64,000 nucleotides of DNA, from positions 62,001 to 126,000 of the IMG/VR virus record IMGVR_UViG_3300009008_000005. The stretch is one strand, 5' to 3'. The notes under the pieces were generated by a model. The model saw nothing but the letters and a program-made list of their open reading frames with translations, was not told where the DNA came from and did no database searches. Within the stretch, counting starts at the first letter, position 1. Every line of letters starts with the position of its first letter. Positions 21,662 to 29,981 of the stretch are shown here, in pieces. This stretch comes from a virus. Position numbers and translations under genes: made by a program.

Positions 21662-22348
21662 TCACCTCAGTAGATTGCGAAGAAGCCCTGTTAGTACCTT
21701 CCTACCGTCACGACCTTTTCGGATCCTACGAGCGAAATCCTCCCCGATGTCCATACTAGAGGTGTCCCAAGTAGGAATAGAGGACGGAGCATTATCCCGG
21801 AGTATCTTCATAGCTTGATCGCCAAGACCCCGCTGCTGGGCCGCACGCAACAGCCTCACGTGCTTCTTCGTCAGGTGGGAAGAAACAAGAGGAGGTGCGT
21901 GCTGAAAAGGTTTAGCACCGCCCTCTACTTTTGTTATGAACTTCGCTGGGATTCTCTTCCGCACCACTTTCTCGTCGTGGGTGCCCATTCCACCAAGACG
22001 TAAGGAGTCTTCCAAGGAGTCTGGGATATCAATCTTGATAACCCCACCCGAAGGTTTCCAAGGATTGGGGGCTAGGAAATGCTTCTCCTGTGGTGTCATT
22101 CCCAATGAACCCAAGAACTTGAGCTGTTTTATTCGTGCTTTACTGGGGACAGCATGTCGGTTGTTGCCCTCAAGAATATTGGATGCACCAACCCGGGCGT
22201 AACGCTTAGCGAGATCTGGGTCACCGGTTACGTAAGTGCCCTCTGGGAGCCCTTCCCGTAGAACATCTGCAATGAAAGGCTCACCCATACCACGGTAGTA
22301 TGTCTTAGCGTACTTATAGAGGGCCAAGCCTTCCTGTAGATGCAGCAT
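21662..22348 (-). CDS. ADP-ribosyltransferase-like protein
   Basis: 228 residues. YYRGMGE, then GTYVTGDPDLAKRYA, and later DEKVVRKRIPAKFITKV follow the R / S-T / E-x-E layout of ART-fold enzymes. Phages inject such enzymes to modify host proteins. It carries a LALYKYAK motif shared with nearby virion-type genes. Assignment is by pattern only. Confidence 0.5.
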   Translation of the reverse strand: MLHLQEGLALYKYAKTYYRGMGEPFIADVLREGLPEGTYVTGDPDLAKRYARVGASNILEGNNRHAVPSKARIKQLKFLGSLGMTPQEKHFLAPNPWKPSGGVIKIDIPDSLEDSLRLGGMGTHDEKVVRKRIPAKFITKVEGGAKPFQHAPPLVSSHLTKKHVRLLRAAQQRGLGDQAMKILRDNAPSSIPTWDTSSMDIGEDFARRIRKGRDGRKVLTGLLRNLLR

Positions 22349-22352
22349 CCCC

Positions 22353-22712
22353 TTACCTCGACCAAATAGAAGCCCTATTCGGCTGCTCGAACCTTGGCTC
22401 CCCGTAGCTGTTCAAGGCTTCTTCAGACAGGTATTTTCTGAGAGATACGTTCCTCTTGTATGCGTCCTTGTTAGCGTACACATTCCCTACGCCACCCGGA
22501 GTACCCTTCGTCTTCAAGAGTGGCCGGTAGTCAGGATCCTGCCCCTGTCTGTAACCACTGCTCCCAGACGTGTAGACATTCCACCTGGGGACTCGCTTGA
22601 AGCTGTATTTCTTGCTCTTGTCGCTCCTAGCACCAGGATCAGCTGCTAACTTGAGCCTACGGGCTAGCTTTAGGAACTCTTTCGGGGACTTTTTTCTCCT
22701 GGGTTCGTGCAT
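22353..22712 (-). CDS. Basic virion-type protein
   Basis: 119 residues, strongly basic. N-terminal FLKLARRLKLAADPG matches the shared LKLA motif. Unknown. Confidence 0.55.
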   Translation of the reverse strand: MHEPRRKKSPKEFLKLARRLKLAADPGARSDKSKKYSFKRVPRWNVYTSGSSGYRQGQDPDYRPLLKTKGTPGGVGNVYANKDAYKRNVSLRKYLSEEALNSYGEPRFEQPNRASIWSR

Positions 22713-22731
22713 GGCTGCACCTCCTCAGGAG

Positions 22732-22977
22732 TCATTTTGGCATAGAGGGACGCTTCTTGGGAAGAGGGACATTCCGGCCATGCTTGGCGAACGCCGCAGC
22801 AATGGCGTCCGCATCCCCCTTATTGAGAGCCGTGGCAAGATCTGAAAGAGCTCCGTTCTGGGCCTCTTCGAAAGTCTCAGGCTGGTTCTTCTCTGCGGCC
22901 TTATCAGAGATCCAGGTGATGAGGGCTGGTAGGAAGACGGCGAGAATGGAACCAATGATCTGCAGTATAGCTTCCAT
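22732..22977 (-). CDS. Small membrane protein, holin-like
   Basis: 81 residues: one N-terminal transmembrane segment, then an Ala/Asp-rich helix and a basic end (KKRPSMPK). May assist lysis or anchor in the virion. Confidence 0.55.
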   Translation of the reverse strand: MEAILQIIGSILAVFLPALITWISDKAAEKNQPETFEEAQNGALSDLATALNKGDADAIAAAFAKHGRNVPLPKKRPSMPK

Positions 22978-22986
22978 TAGCTTCTC

Positions 22987-23268
22987 CTAAAGACTAAGCC
23001 CTAGAGTTAGTTCTCGGGGCTTAGGTCTACCTGGGCCCTTGATCCTTCGGCCACCTGGCATGCCTTCAATGGGCTCTTCCCACACACCAGCTCGCCAGTT
23101 AGGCTCATACTTACGTTTGGGTTTACGACTGTTTATGATCTTGTTCAGGTCCCCGCTGTCCGTCATCCGCCTAAAGGTAGTAAGGGTGTTTTTATCTTCT
23201 ACGCCAGCAGCCTGGAGGTAGCCCTTCTCCTTCGCCCGGAAGTCCTGCTGGCGCTTCCCCTTCTTCAC
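22987..23268 (-). CDS. Basic unknown protein
   Basis: 93 residues, basic, Gly/Arg/Pro-rich C-terminus. Overlaps the next gene's stop by four bases. Not recognised. Confidence 0.55.
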   Translation of the reverse strand: MKKGKRQQDFRAKEKGYLQAAGVEDKNTLTTFRRMTDSGDLNKIINSRKPKRKYEPNWRAGVWEEPIEGMPGGRRIKGPGRPKPRELTLGLSL

Positions 23269-24164
23269 ATCACTAAGGAGGGTTGTGCTTCCTTCAACCT
23301 AAAGGCTAGCTTCATGAAGTGCCCAGGTGAGGACTTCTTCACCTTCAGCTGCTTCTTCTTGTCAAAGTGTCTCTTCGCAAACATCCCAGTGCCAATACTA
23401 CCGACCAATGAGGGTAAGAGACTTGAAGCATACGTCCCGAAGGCCGCTGCCAATGGACGATACTTCCGGATCTTCTTGAACTTCGCCGGACCTACCGCCT
23501 TGCGCAGCTTCCGCAGACCTCTGAGAGAAGCTCTACCCTCTTCCCATGCTACCGTTGCAGCTGGGATAGATGTGGCTGCGGTGATACCGCCTGCCGTAAG
23601 AGCCTTCTGCTTGTCTGTCATCTTGTCCGTAGCACCGAGACCTATGAGTGCGGCACCTTGAATGGCCCCCATAGGGAGCCTCCCTAGTGCACCTGTGTTG
23701 AACTTCTGGTAGATCTTTGAGGGTAGCGCACGTCCTCCCAAGTGCCCAAGCTCATGGGAGTAAAGAGCCGGAGAAGGTCCAGTAACGACGGCACCTTTTT
23801 GCTTCGGACCCAGTAGAGACTTTACCTTCTTAGCGAAAGTAGCGATATCAGGGTCGGGATCCTTGCTGAAGTGGTCCACAGCCTCTCGGCTGTAAGAGAT
23901 GCCGCTGAGGGGTACCCCGGTGCTCTTCTCGAACTCCTTCGGGGTGAAGAACCTTACCCTGCCTTTAGGATCCATCTTTTGACGAATCTTTGTGAAGTCG
24001 GCCTCAGGGACAAGGTGATTCCCCATAGCAGCAAGGGACAGACCTCCGCCTGCCATCTGCGCCAATTCCCCTGCACCCAAGAAACCCGCTAGACCAAGAC
24101 CTACCTGCCTAGCGCCAGCCTCATCATCGGAGATGAGTTTTTTCTTTTTCCTGCCCCAGGCCAT
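23265..24164 (-). CDS. Metalloprotease-like virion protein
   Basis: 299 residues. HELGH at 137-141 is an HExxH zinc-protease motif, with hydrophobic glycine-rich segments on either side and a C-terminal FMKLAFRLKEA motif. May be injected or act in assembly. Only the motif supports catalysis. Confidence 0.55.
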   Translation of the reverse strand: MAWGRKKKKLISDDEAGARQVGLGLAGFLGAGELAQMAGGGLSLAAMGNHLVPEADFTKIRQKMDPKGRVRFFTPKEFEKSTGVPLSGISYSREAVDHFSKDPDPDIATFAKKVKSLLGPKQKGAVVTGPSPALYSHELGHLGGRALPSKIYQKFNTGALGRLPMGAIQGAALIGLGATDKMTDKQKALTAGGITAATSIPAATVAWEEGRASLRGLRKLRKAVGPAKFKKIRKYRPLAAAFGTYASSLLPSLVGSIGTGMFAKRHFDKKKQLKVKKSSPGHFMKLAFRLKEAQPSLVM

Positions 24165-24985
24165 TAGTCCCTGAACCTACCTACGTGAGAGTCGAAGTAG
24201 CCCTTCAGGTCGTTCTCACGAGCCTTCATGTTCATCGTTGGCTTGAGCCGTCCGGAGGAGATCTCCTTCTTTAGGAACTTCGCCCTGTCCTCATTCGAGG
24301 ACAGATTGTAGAGCTTGCGAGCCAGAGGATCCTTCAAACCCTTCCTGATAGAATCTCCGGCCTTGTAGGGAGAGCCTCCCTGGGCCTGGTGGGCGATGTA
24401 GTTCAAGCCTGACATACGCCCGACACGCTGCTTCCGAAGTGCAGACACCTGATCACGGATATGTGGCGCAATGAGCTTTCGGCCTTCCCGACGACCTTCC
24501 CTACGCTTCTTCTTCCCCAGGTGTGATCCTGCAAAACCACCTGCAGCTCCACCAAGGATTGAGAGCGCACCAGCAGCACCTCCGCCTATCCGCTTCTTCA
24601 GGAGCTGTGGTAGGGCCCAGCCCGCTACACCTCCACCCATAAGACCTAGCGCACCCATCCTACCGCCACGGATGTACTTCTTGTGGGCGTCCTTGTACTC
24701 CTGGGAAGACGTAGTCTTCTTGGACTGCTCACGCAGAGCCTCTAGGTGGTCAGCAGGTGACATCTTAGCAGAGTTCTTTTCGATGTATTCCTTACGCTTC
24801 TTCCGCCAAGCCTTCCCCTTCGCATCCTTCCGATAGGCTGCGAAAAGCGGAGCTTTACTGTTCAGGGCGTTATTCTTTTTCGCAAAAGCTGCTGCAGCTC
24901 GCACCTTCGGGTCCTTGGACTTTGAAGGCATAAGCTGGTCCTTTGCCTTCTCCAAAGCTCCCCTGGTCTCGTGCTTCAAACTCAT
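24164..24985 (-). CDS. Basic glycine-zipper protein
   Basis: 273 residues, very Lys/Arg-rich, with a central glycine-zipper segment (GGGVAGW, GGAAGGFAGSHLG). The composition suits an internal virion protein that crosses membranes. Confidence 0.6.
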   Translation of the reverse strand: MSLKHETRGALEKAKDQLMPSKSKDPKVRAAAAFAKKNNALNSKAPLFAAYRKDAKGKAWRKKRKEYIEKNSAKMSPADHLEALREQSKKTTSSQEYKDAHKKYIRGGRMGALGLMGGGVAGWALPQLLKKRIGGGAAGALSILGGAAGGFAGSHLGKKKRREGRREGRKLIAPHIRDQVSALRKQRVGRMSGLNYIAHQAQGGSPYKAGDSIRKGLKDPLARKLYNLSSNEDRAKFLKKEISSGRLKPTMNMKARENDLKGYFDSHVGRFRD

Positions 24986-24987
24986 AG

Positions 24988-25350
24988 CTACTCCTTAGGG
25001 GCAGCGGTACCCTCACCTGTTGCACCAACACCCGGTGCCCGTGCGACTGCCGCACCAAGGAGGACTTCGACCTGCTTGTCTGTGAGCTTGGGATACTCCG
25101 CCTTCACCGCAGCGATGGCGACCTTCGCCTTCTCCTCACCAGAGGGCTTAGACTCAGGGGCTTCCTTGATCTTCCGTGCGGCCCACTCCTCTACGAAGTC
25201 CACGACAGTGGTGACCCACTGCATGATCTGCTCCTTCTCGATCTTGAGCTTGAGTTTCTTCGCCAGGGCCAGCAGTCCCCATGTAAGGGAAACAGCGATG
25301 AGTCCACCGATAAAAGGCAACATTTCGATGACATTCGTCTTCCAATCCAT
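24988..25350 (-). CDS. Holin, LLH-type candidate
   Basis: 120 residues. One transmembrane segment (about 10-30), then a helix with EQIMQWVTTVVDFVEEWA and a later lysine-rich LTDKQVEVLLGAAV, the arrangement of LLH-type phage holins. The Ala/Gly/Pro tail is extra. Confidence 0.6.
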   Translation of the reverse strand: MDWKTNVIEMLPFIGGLIAVSLTWGLLALAKKLKLKIEKEQIMQWVTTVVDFVEEWAARKIKEAPESKPSGEEKAKVAIAAVKAEYPKLTDKQVEVLLGAAVARAPGVGATGEGTAAPKE

Positions 25351-25415
25351 AAGGACCTCCGTAGTTCAAGCCTAAAGAAAGGATACCCGGAACCCGGGGT
25401 TCGGCGCAAGATTCC

Positions 25416-25434
25416 TGGCATAAGAAGCATGGAA
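25416..25434 (+). promoter_or_regulatory. Phage promoter
   Basis: TGGCATAAGAAGCATGGAA before the 25453 gene. Confidence 0.65.
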
Positions 25435-25452
25435 GAAAACCTGGAGGTGTAT

Positions 25453-25965
25453 ATGGTAAGGCTTGAACAACTCGTCGAGGACTGCGTACGGCGCAACGTC
25501 ACCGAGATGAGTAGAAACATCCGGAACTCGTTTTTGATGAAGAGCGAGCTTGGAGAGAACGTGCTCCAAGACCTCGCACTCCTGGGTATCGTAGCAGAGG
25601 CCCATTGGGGTATCGCAGGGTTACGTGTCCACGTTCTCCGGCGAACACTCAATGGAGACATTCTGCAGGTTTACAGATACCATGGCGTCGTATCTAGGAA
25701 TGCTAACCTGGACGAAATCAACTGCCCTGAGGCCGGTGTAGCTGGGCACTACAACTGTGGTTGGTGCCCACGATGTGACACGGACCTGAATCGGTGTGTG
25801 TGCCCACGGAGCAGCCTAGGTGAGAGGAGTAGGTCACTGAGACGAGTCGAGATTAACCAACGCAAGGGTCGACTCTATGGACTCACGAGGGAACCTATGA
25901 CCTTCACGCTTCCGGCTCCGAACTACACGATGCCCAATGGAGTCCCGCTCGCCATGTGTATCTAA
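25453..25965 (+). CDS. Cys-motif small protein, family A
   Basis: 170 residues from ATG 25453 (GGAGGTGTAT upstream). C-terminal GWCPRCD...RCVC as in the 20462 and 20922 proteins. Probably a zinc-binding regulator; unproven. Confidence 0.65.
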   Translation: MVRLEQLVEDCVRRNVTEMSRNIRNSFLMKSELGENVLQDLALLGIVAEAHWGIAGLRVHVLRRTLNGDILQVYRYHGVVSRNANLDEINCPEAGVAGHYNCGWCPRCDTDLNRCVCPRSSLGERSRSLRRVEINQRKGRLYGLTREPMTFTLPAPNYTMPNGVPLAMCI

Positions 25966-25967
25966 AA

Positions 25968-26008
25968 AGGAGGGCGTGAGCCCTCCTGGAAGGGCTCTGC
26001 CCTTCTTA
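25968..26008. terminator. Double-hairpin terminator
   Basis: AGGAGGGC/GCCCTCCT and AAGGGC/GCCCTT in tandem between convergent genes. Confidence 0.65.
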
Positions 26009-26012
26009 CCCC

Positions 26013-26270
26013 TTAGAGAAAGGGGTGGTAGTTGCTTCCGTAGTTGTTCCAGTACATCTCTTCCTCCATCTCCTCGATGGTCAGCATGTTGCTGCCAGGC
26101 TGGGAGGAAACAGACGTCGAGCCCGGACCCCAAGAGCGGAGGATCCGACCCCCTGACTCCACAGGAGCCTTGTCCTTGGCCACCGACCCCGGGAACTTCA
26201 TCTTCTCCTTGAGGGTCTCCAAGTCACCCTCGGTCAGAGTGTGTTTCACCGCACCGACGATTCCGCTCAT
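26013..26270 (-). CDS. Small acidic unknown protein
   Basis: 85 residues with a Ser/Gly-rich centre and acidic, aromatic end. AGGAAAGGG precedes the ATG. Promoter and operator copy 5 lie upstream. Confidence 0.6.
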   Translation of the reverse strand: MSGIVGAVKHTLTEGDLETLKEKMKFPGSVAKDKAPVESGGRILRSWGPGSTSVSSQPGSNMLTIEEMEEEMYWNNYGSNYHPFL

Positions 26271-26284
26271 CCCTTTCCTCCTGA

Positions 26285-26299
26285 TATTTCGTTGAAATA
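26285..26299. promoter_or_regulatory. Palindromic operator, copy 5
   Basis: TATTTCGTTGAAATA between divergent genes at 26270 and 26358. Confidence 0.7.
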
Positions 26300-26326
26300 C
26301 TTGTCGAACACCCCCATTCAGGGCTA

Positions 26327-26343
26327 CACTTCCCTTATACCAG
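26327..26343 (-). promoter_or_regulatory. Phage promoter (minus)
   Basis: CTGGTATAAGGGAAGTG, pointing to the 26270 gene with the operator downstream of it. Confidence 0.55.
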
Positions 26344-26357
26344 TAAGGAGGTGTCCA

Positions 26358-27395
26358 ATGGTTCTGAAGCGAGGTTCCAAGGGAACAGAGGTAGAAAACT
26401 TACAAGACATGCTCAACCGTGCTGGCTACTCCACAGGTATTCCGGACGGTGATTTTGGGCCAATCACGGAAGCCGCTGTAGAGGCGTTCCAGAAGAAGCA
26501 TGGGCTTACGCCTGATGGTATCGTAGGTAAGCACACCTTCACGATGCTGGAGTGTACGCTCAACCAATCCGAACTGCACATCACCGATGACATCGTGGAT
26601 ACCTTCCACGAGGCAGTGGCCCTTGAAGACCAGATGCCTATCACGGAGACGGACAAGCGGATGTCTGCGGCCATCAAGCTCATGCAGACCTGTGACAACG
26701 GCCAGGGTTGTAGGTACGGTGGGTGGCCAAACCCCTACCAGTTTGACAAAGACCCCTTCAAGGAAGGCGATGTGTTCCCACTTCCGAGGGTTAGCCGGAT
26801 CGTGGAGGGGACCAAAGTAGTCCAGCCTGCTCACGGTGGGACGTGCTCCCCTTGGGGTGGCCTATTCTTGGGCTGGTGGCTCTGCACCAACCAGGACTAC
26901 AACTTCCGGATCGGCCGCAACGCCAGGTGGATGGCTACATGGCCCCATGACAAGGTCTATAAGGGCCAGGTAATCCCAGGGTATGGAGACTACTCCGAGG
27001 TTGAAGGAGTTCTCCGTCTGGAACACCACCCGCTGAATCTCCTCTACAAGAGCTGGGAGTGGCTCAACCAGGTGAACATCGTCGAGATGTCTCACCACGT
27101 CATCCTTATCCTCAAGGTCGGAGGGGAAGACGGGCTGCACCTGGAAGATCCCTACCTCCCTGGGACACCCGTCAGGTCAGGTCTTTATAGGCTCGCCGCA
27201 GACGGATATTACCCCCGCAGGGAAGGTAAGAAGTTCTACTCCGGGACCAAGCAGACCTTCCGCCTCGTGAAGAAGGTCGAGAAGACCACACAAGCCTGGG
27301 ATGTCTACAGGATCGCAGACAACCACCCCGACGACTGCTGCCCCACCTCCGGCCCGTGGGCTGGTCGCACACCTAGGACCCTCGGCCTAGAGTAG
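26358..27395 (+). CDS. Endolysin with peptidoglycan-binding domain
   Basis: 345 residues. Residues 1-65 are a PG_binding_1 domain (RGSKGTEVENLQDMLNRAGY, DGDFGPITEAAVEAFQ). The rest has Cys163 in GGTCSPWGG and a later SHHVILIL, as expected for a cysteine amidase/endopeptidase fold. Cuts cell-wall peptidoglycan at lysis. AAGGAGGTG precedes ATG 26358. Confidence 0.85.
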   Translation: MVLKRGSKGTEVENLQDMLNRAGYSTGIPDGDFGPITEAAVEAFQKKHGLTPDGIVGKHTFTMLECTLNQSELHITDDIVDTFHEAVALEDQMPITETDKRMSAAIKLMQTCDNGQGCRYGGWPNPYQFDKDPFKEGDVFPLPRVSRIVEGTKVVQPAHGGTCSPWGGLFLGWWLCTNQDYNFRIGRNARWMATWPHDKVYKGQVIPGYGDYSEVEGVLRLEHHPLNLLYKSWEWLNQVNIVEMSHHVILILKVGGEDGLHLEDPYLPGTPVRSGLYRLAADGYYPRREGKKFYSGTKQTFRLVKKVEKTTQAWDVYRIADNHPDDCCPTSGPWAGRTPRTLGLE

Positions 27396-27435
27396 TCTCT
27401 CCGGCTTCCTCCGTCACTTCTAATCCCGCAGATTC

Positions 27436-27456
27436 TGGCATAAGAAGACTGTAAGG
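27436..27456 (+). promoter_or_regulatory. Phage promoter
   Basis: TGGCATAAGAAGACTGTAAG, before the 27483 pair. Confidence 0.7.
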
Positions 27457-27482
27457 GATCACCACAAATACGGAGGAACCGA

Positions 27483-28505
27483 ATGCCAATACAGGAAGCA
27501 GTTCAATCATCGAACATGCCTGCGGGCGCAACGGTGGCTTACAAGAGGGCCATCGAACTGCGTGACACCCTCATCGCCAACGGCATGCTCCGCCGTGTCA
27601 ACCTCACCCCGGATACCGATCCGAGGCGAGAAGGCGACAACGTCGGACCAGAGACGAACATGTTCCGCAACATCTACCCTTGGGGGGTTCACGGGACCGT
27701 CTCTGGTGTCGAGACCTACTTCACCCTGCCTAAGCTCCACTTCTTCAGCGCCGATCACGGCATGGTGTCGGACTACCTTCAGGTCATCGTCCTGGACGAG
27801 CTGCAGGGTACGATCACCAGCAAGTATGACTCCCGATGTGGCTTCCGCATCATCGGTGAACAAACCGGCGAGGCTGAGTACGCACACATCCTGAGGGCCA
27901 TCCTGGAAGGCCGGAAGGTAACGTACTCCGCAGGTCGGCGGAAGATCACCATCATCGGACAGGGGTCCTCCCCGGAGAACGAGGATTCCCGGGCCACGAC
28001 AGAGAACTTCGAGCGGAATCTCGTCTGGGTGTCGAGTGACTGCAGCTCCATTATCCGCCTGAAGGCTCCGAACTTCAGCCTAACGCCGGGTCAGCCTCTC
28101 ACGAGACCGTGGGACCGTTACCTGTGCTACAATCGCATGAGCGACCTGCCGAGGTCACGTCTTCCCTCCGAAAGTACCCGCATCGTGGAGCCCTTCCTCG
28201 ACAACGCCATCCCTGGGCGCAAGGGCATCACCGACCATGGATTCCACTGGGTCTGCCTCCCGCTCGTGTCTTGGGACTTCTGTGGGGTGATCGAGACCGA
28301 GCGGAAGGTCGTCTACCTCTGGAACGACTCGACCCGCAGCTTCTACACCCTCAGTGATGCCGCCGTGGCAGCGCCGACCCCCACCACTCCCTTCGACTTC
28401 GCAGGGCTCTACTACTTCCTGCGAGGTGACATCAGAAACTGCTCCATCAGTGGGCCCAGCAGGGACGAGGGCTTCCTCATCTGGAAGAACAGGGGGATAA
28501 GATGA
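27483..28505 (+). CDS. Unknown protein, paralogue pair member 1
   Basis: 340 residues, not recognised. The segment VIVLDELQ...KYDSRCGFRIIGE resembles a part of the next protein (FVFDTPES...KYGYRILVGH), so the two are ancient duplicates. Overlaps it by four bases. Confidence 0.7.
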   Translation: MPIQEAVQSSNMPAGATVAYKRAIELRDTLIANGMLRRVNLTPDTDPRREGDNVGPETNMFRNIYPWGVHGTVSGVETYFTLPKLHFFSADHGMVSDYLQVIVLDELQGTITSKYDSRCGFRIIGEQTGEAEYAHILRAILEGRKVTYSAGRRKITIIGQGSSPENEDSRATTENFERNLVWVSSDCSSIIRLKAPNFSLTPGQPLTRPWDRYLCYNRMSDLPRSRLPSESTRIVEPFLDNAIPGRKGITDHGFHWVCLPLVSWDFCGVIETERKVVYLWNDSTRSFYTLSDAAVAAPTPTTPFDFAGLYYFLRGDIRNCSISGPSRDEGFLIWKNRGIR

Positions 28506-29596
28506 ATACGAACATGAACCACGCCGAATTCCACAAGTTCGGCCACAACCTGCTCCGGTACCTCACCAACGCCGGGGTGATGGAGAGGCACGACAGCAAG
28601 TACCCGGTGCCGGGTCCCCAGGAGAACCTGACGAGAAGCCCGTTCATGTCGGAGAACAAACGGCTCTACGGGACCTTCGGGCGGGATAGGAACGGGGTGC
28701 AGTACTTCATCCTCCCGATGTGCACCGTGAAGGACAAGAACGCAGGTTGGAGCCACGCCAACATGCCCGGGTTCATCCAGCTCTTCGTCTTCGACACGCC
28801 CGAATCCCCGCTCGACTGTGCGAGGTTCGACCCCAAGTACGGATACCGCATCCTCGTCGGGCACAACGACCTGTACACCCACGATGACATCTGGGATCTG
28901 GTGGACGTCCTGTCCCTGGGTGGGCAGATGCGCTTTCCTGTCCAGGATGGAAGCATCACGATCGAGAAGTACCTCAAGGAAACGTCGTCGCTGAAGGCGA
29001 AGAAGCCCGTCCTGAAGAAAGGTACGCCGGGGCTGAAGAAGACGAAGGTGCCTGAGATGACGCAGGAGGAGAAGGATGCGGACGAGTACCGGCGTCAGTA
29101 TGAGTTCTTCGCACACCGGAAGAACGAGGTCTACCCGCCCCCGCCCGAGCCCGAAGACGTCCGGGCGTACACCGAGCTTCGGGGGACACTGAGGGACAAC
29201 GTCCCCGACCGCCTCAAGCGGCTCGTCTTCCGTGTCTCCGACATCCTGCCTCCGCTCGGTGAGTTCCACGTGGGCGACTTCCTGAAAACTCCTCCGAATG
29301 GCTTCGGGGAACACCCCAATGGGAGTTCCTCGCTGCTCGTGCTCCCACTGCTCGACGTCACCGAACCCACCGGGAAGTCCTGCTGGAAGAACCTGAAGGC
29401 GTTTGTGAAGTTCAACAACCGGCTGAACGGCGTCGAGTTCTTCTCCGACGACTCTGTGAAGCTGCGGTTCCTCACCCCGGGCGACATGACCGACCTCGAA
29501 CGGGTCCTCCGTGGGACCATCGTCGAGGGGAAGTGCCACGGACTGATCCGGGGCGTGAACACCGCACTGACCTACAAGCTCGCCACATCCCTCTAG
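28502..29596 (+). CDS. Unknown protein, paralogue pair member 2
   Basis: 364 residues with a Lys/Pro-rich linker at about 160-185 separating two domains. N-terminal domain resembles the upstream protein. No enzyme motif seen. Ends before a terminator. Confidence 0.7.
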   Translation: MNTNMNHAEFHKFGHNLLRYLTNAGVMERHDSKYPVPGPQENLTRSPFMSENKRLYGTFGRDRNGVQYFILPMCTVKDKNAGWSHANMPGFIQLFVFDTPESPLDCARFDPKYGYRILVGHNDLYTHDDIWDLVDVLSLGGQMRFPVQDGSITIEKYLKETSSLKAKKPVLKKGTPGLKKTKVPEMTQEEKDADEYRRQYEFFAHRKNEVYPPPPEPEDVRAYTELRGTLRDNVPDRLKRLVFRVSDILPPLGEFHVGDFLKTPPNGFGEHPNGSSSLLVLPLLDVTEPTGKSCWKNLKAFVKFNNRLNGVEFFSDDSVKLRFLTPGDMTDLERVLRGTIVEGKCHGLIRGVNTALTYKLATSL

Positions 29597-29614
29597 ACCC
29601 GCCAGCTCCCTCCT

Positions 29615-29639
29615 AAAATGCAGCGTCCGCTGCATTTTT
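29615..29639 (+). terminator. Rho-independent terminator
   Basis: AAAATGCAGC GTCC GCTGCATTTTT. Confidence 0.85.
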
Positions 29640-29651
29640 ATTACCTAAAAC

Positions 29652-29673
29652 CGGGCATAAGAACAGTAGAGAC
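29652..29673 (+). promoter_or_regulatory. Phage promoter
   Basis: CGGGCATAAGAACAGTAGAG, 13 bases after the terminator. Confidence 0.7.
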
Positions 29674-29693
29674 CAAACCACCGTGGAGGTGCA

Positions 29694-29981
29694 ATGAAGA
29701 AACGTCTCATTTTGACTGCGATCCTGCTTGCGCTGCTGATCCTTCTCAGCTGGATCTGGGGTGCATTCAGAGGTCCGCTCGAAGGCGCTGCCGCTGTCGG
29801 CCAGCTCACGGATGACACGACAACATACGTGGCATCCAGAGCTATGGCGGAGGGTCTCATCGGCAAGGTACTGTTTCTGGTCCTGCTCTGCGGGCTCGTG
29901 GTGATCTGGTTCACCCAGCTCAAGGAAGGGGCCGTCAAGTTGGCTGCGAAGATTCGTGGCCGGAGGAGGAATCTGAAGTGA
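29694..29981 (+). CDS. Two-pass membrane protein
   Basis: 95 residues, hydrophobic segments at about 5-24 and 60-80, basic C-terminus (IRGRRRNLK). Paired by ATGA overlap with the SPFH lipoprotein, so the two probably form one membrane complex. Confidence 0.7.
   Translation: MKKRLILTAILLALLILLSWIWGAFRGPLEGAAAVGQLTDDTTTYVASRAMAEGLIGKVLFLVLLCGLVVIWFTQLKEGAVKLAAKIRGRRRNLK

Noticed and set aside
28412-29635. 407-codon minus-strand ORF
   Set aside because: Antisense shadow of the 28502 gene, which has a ribosome site, ATGA coupling and its own terminator; the translation is low-complexity Val/Glu/Pro text.
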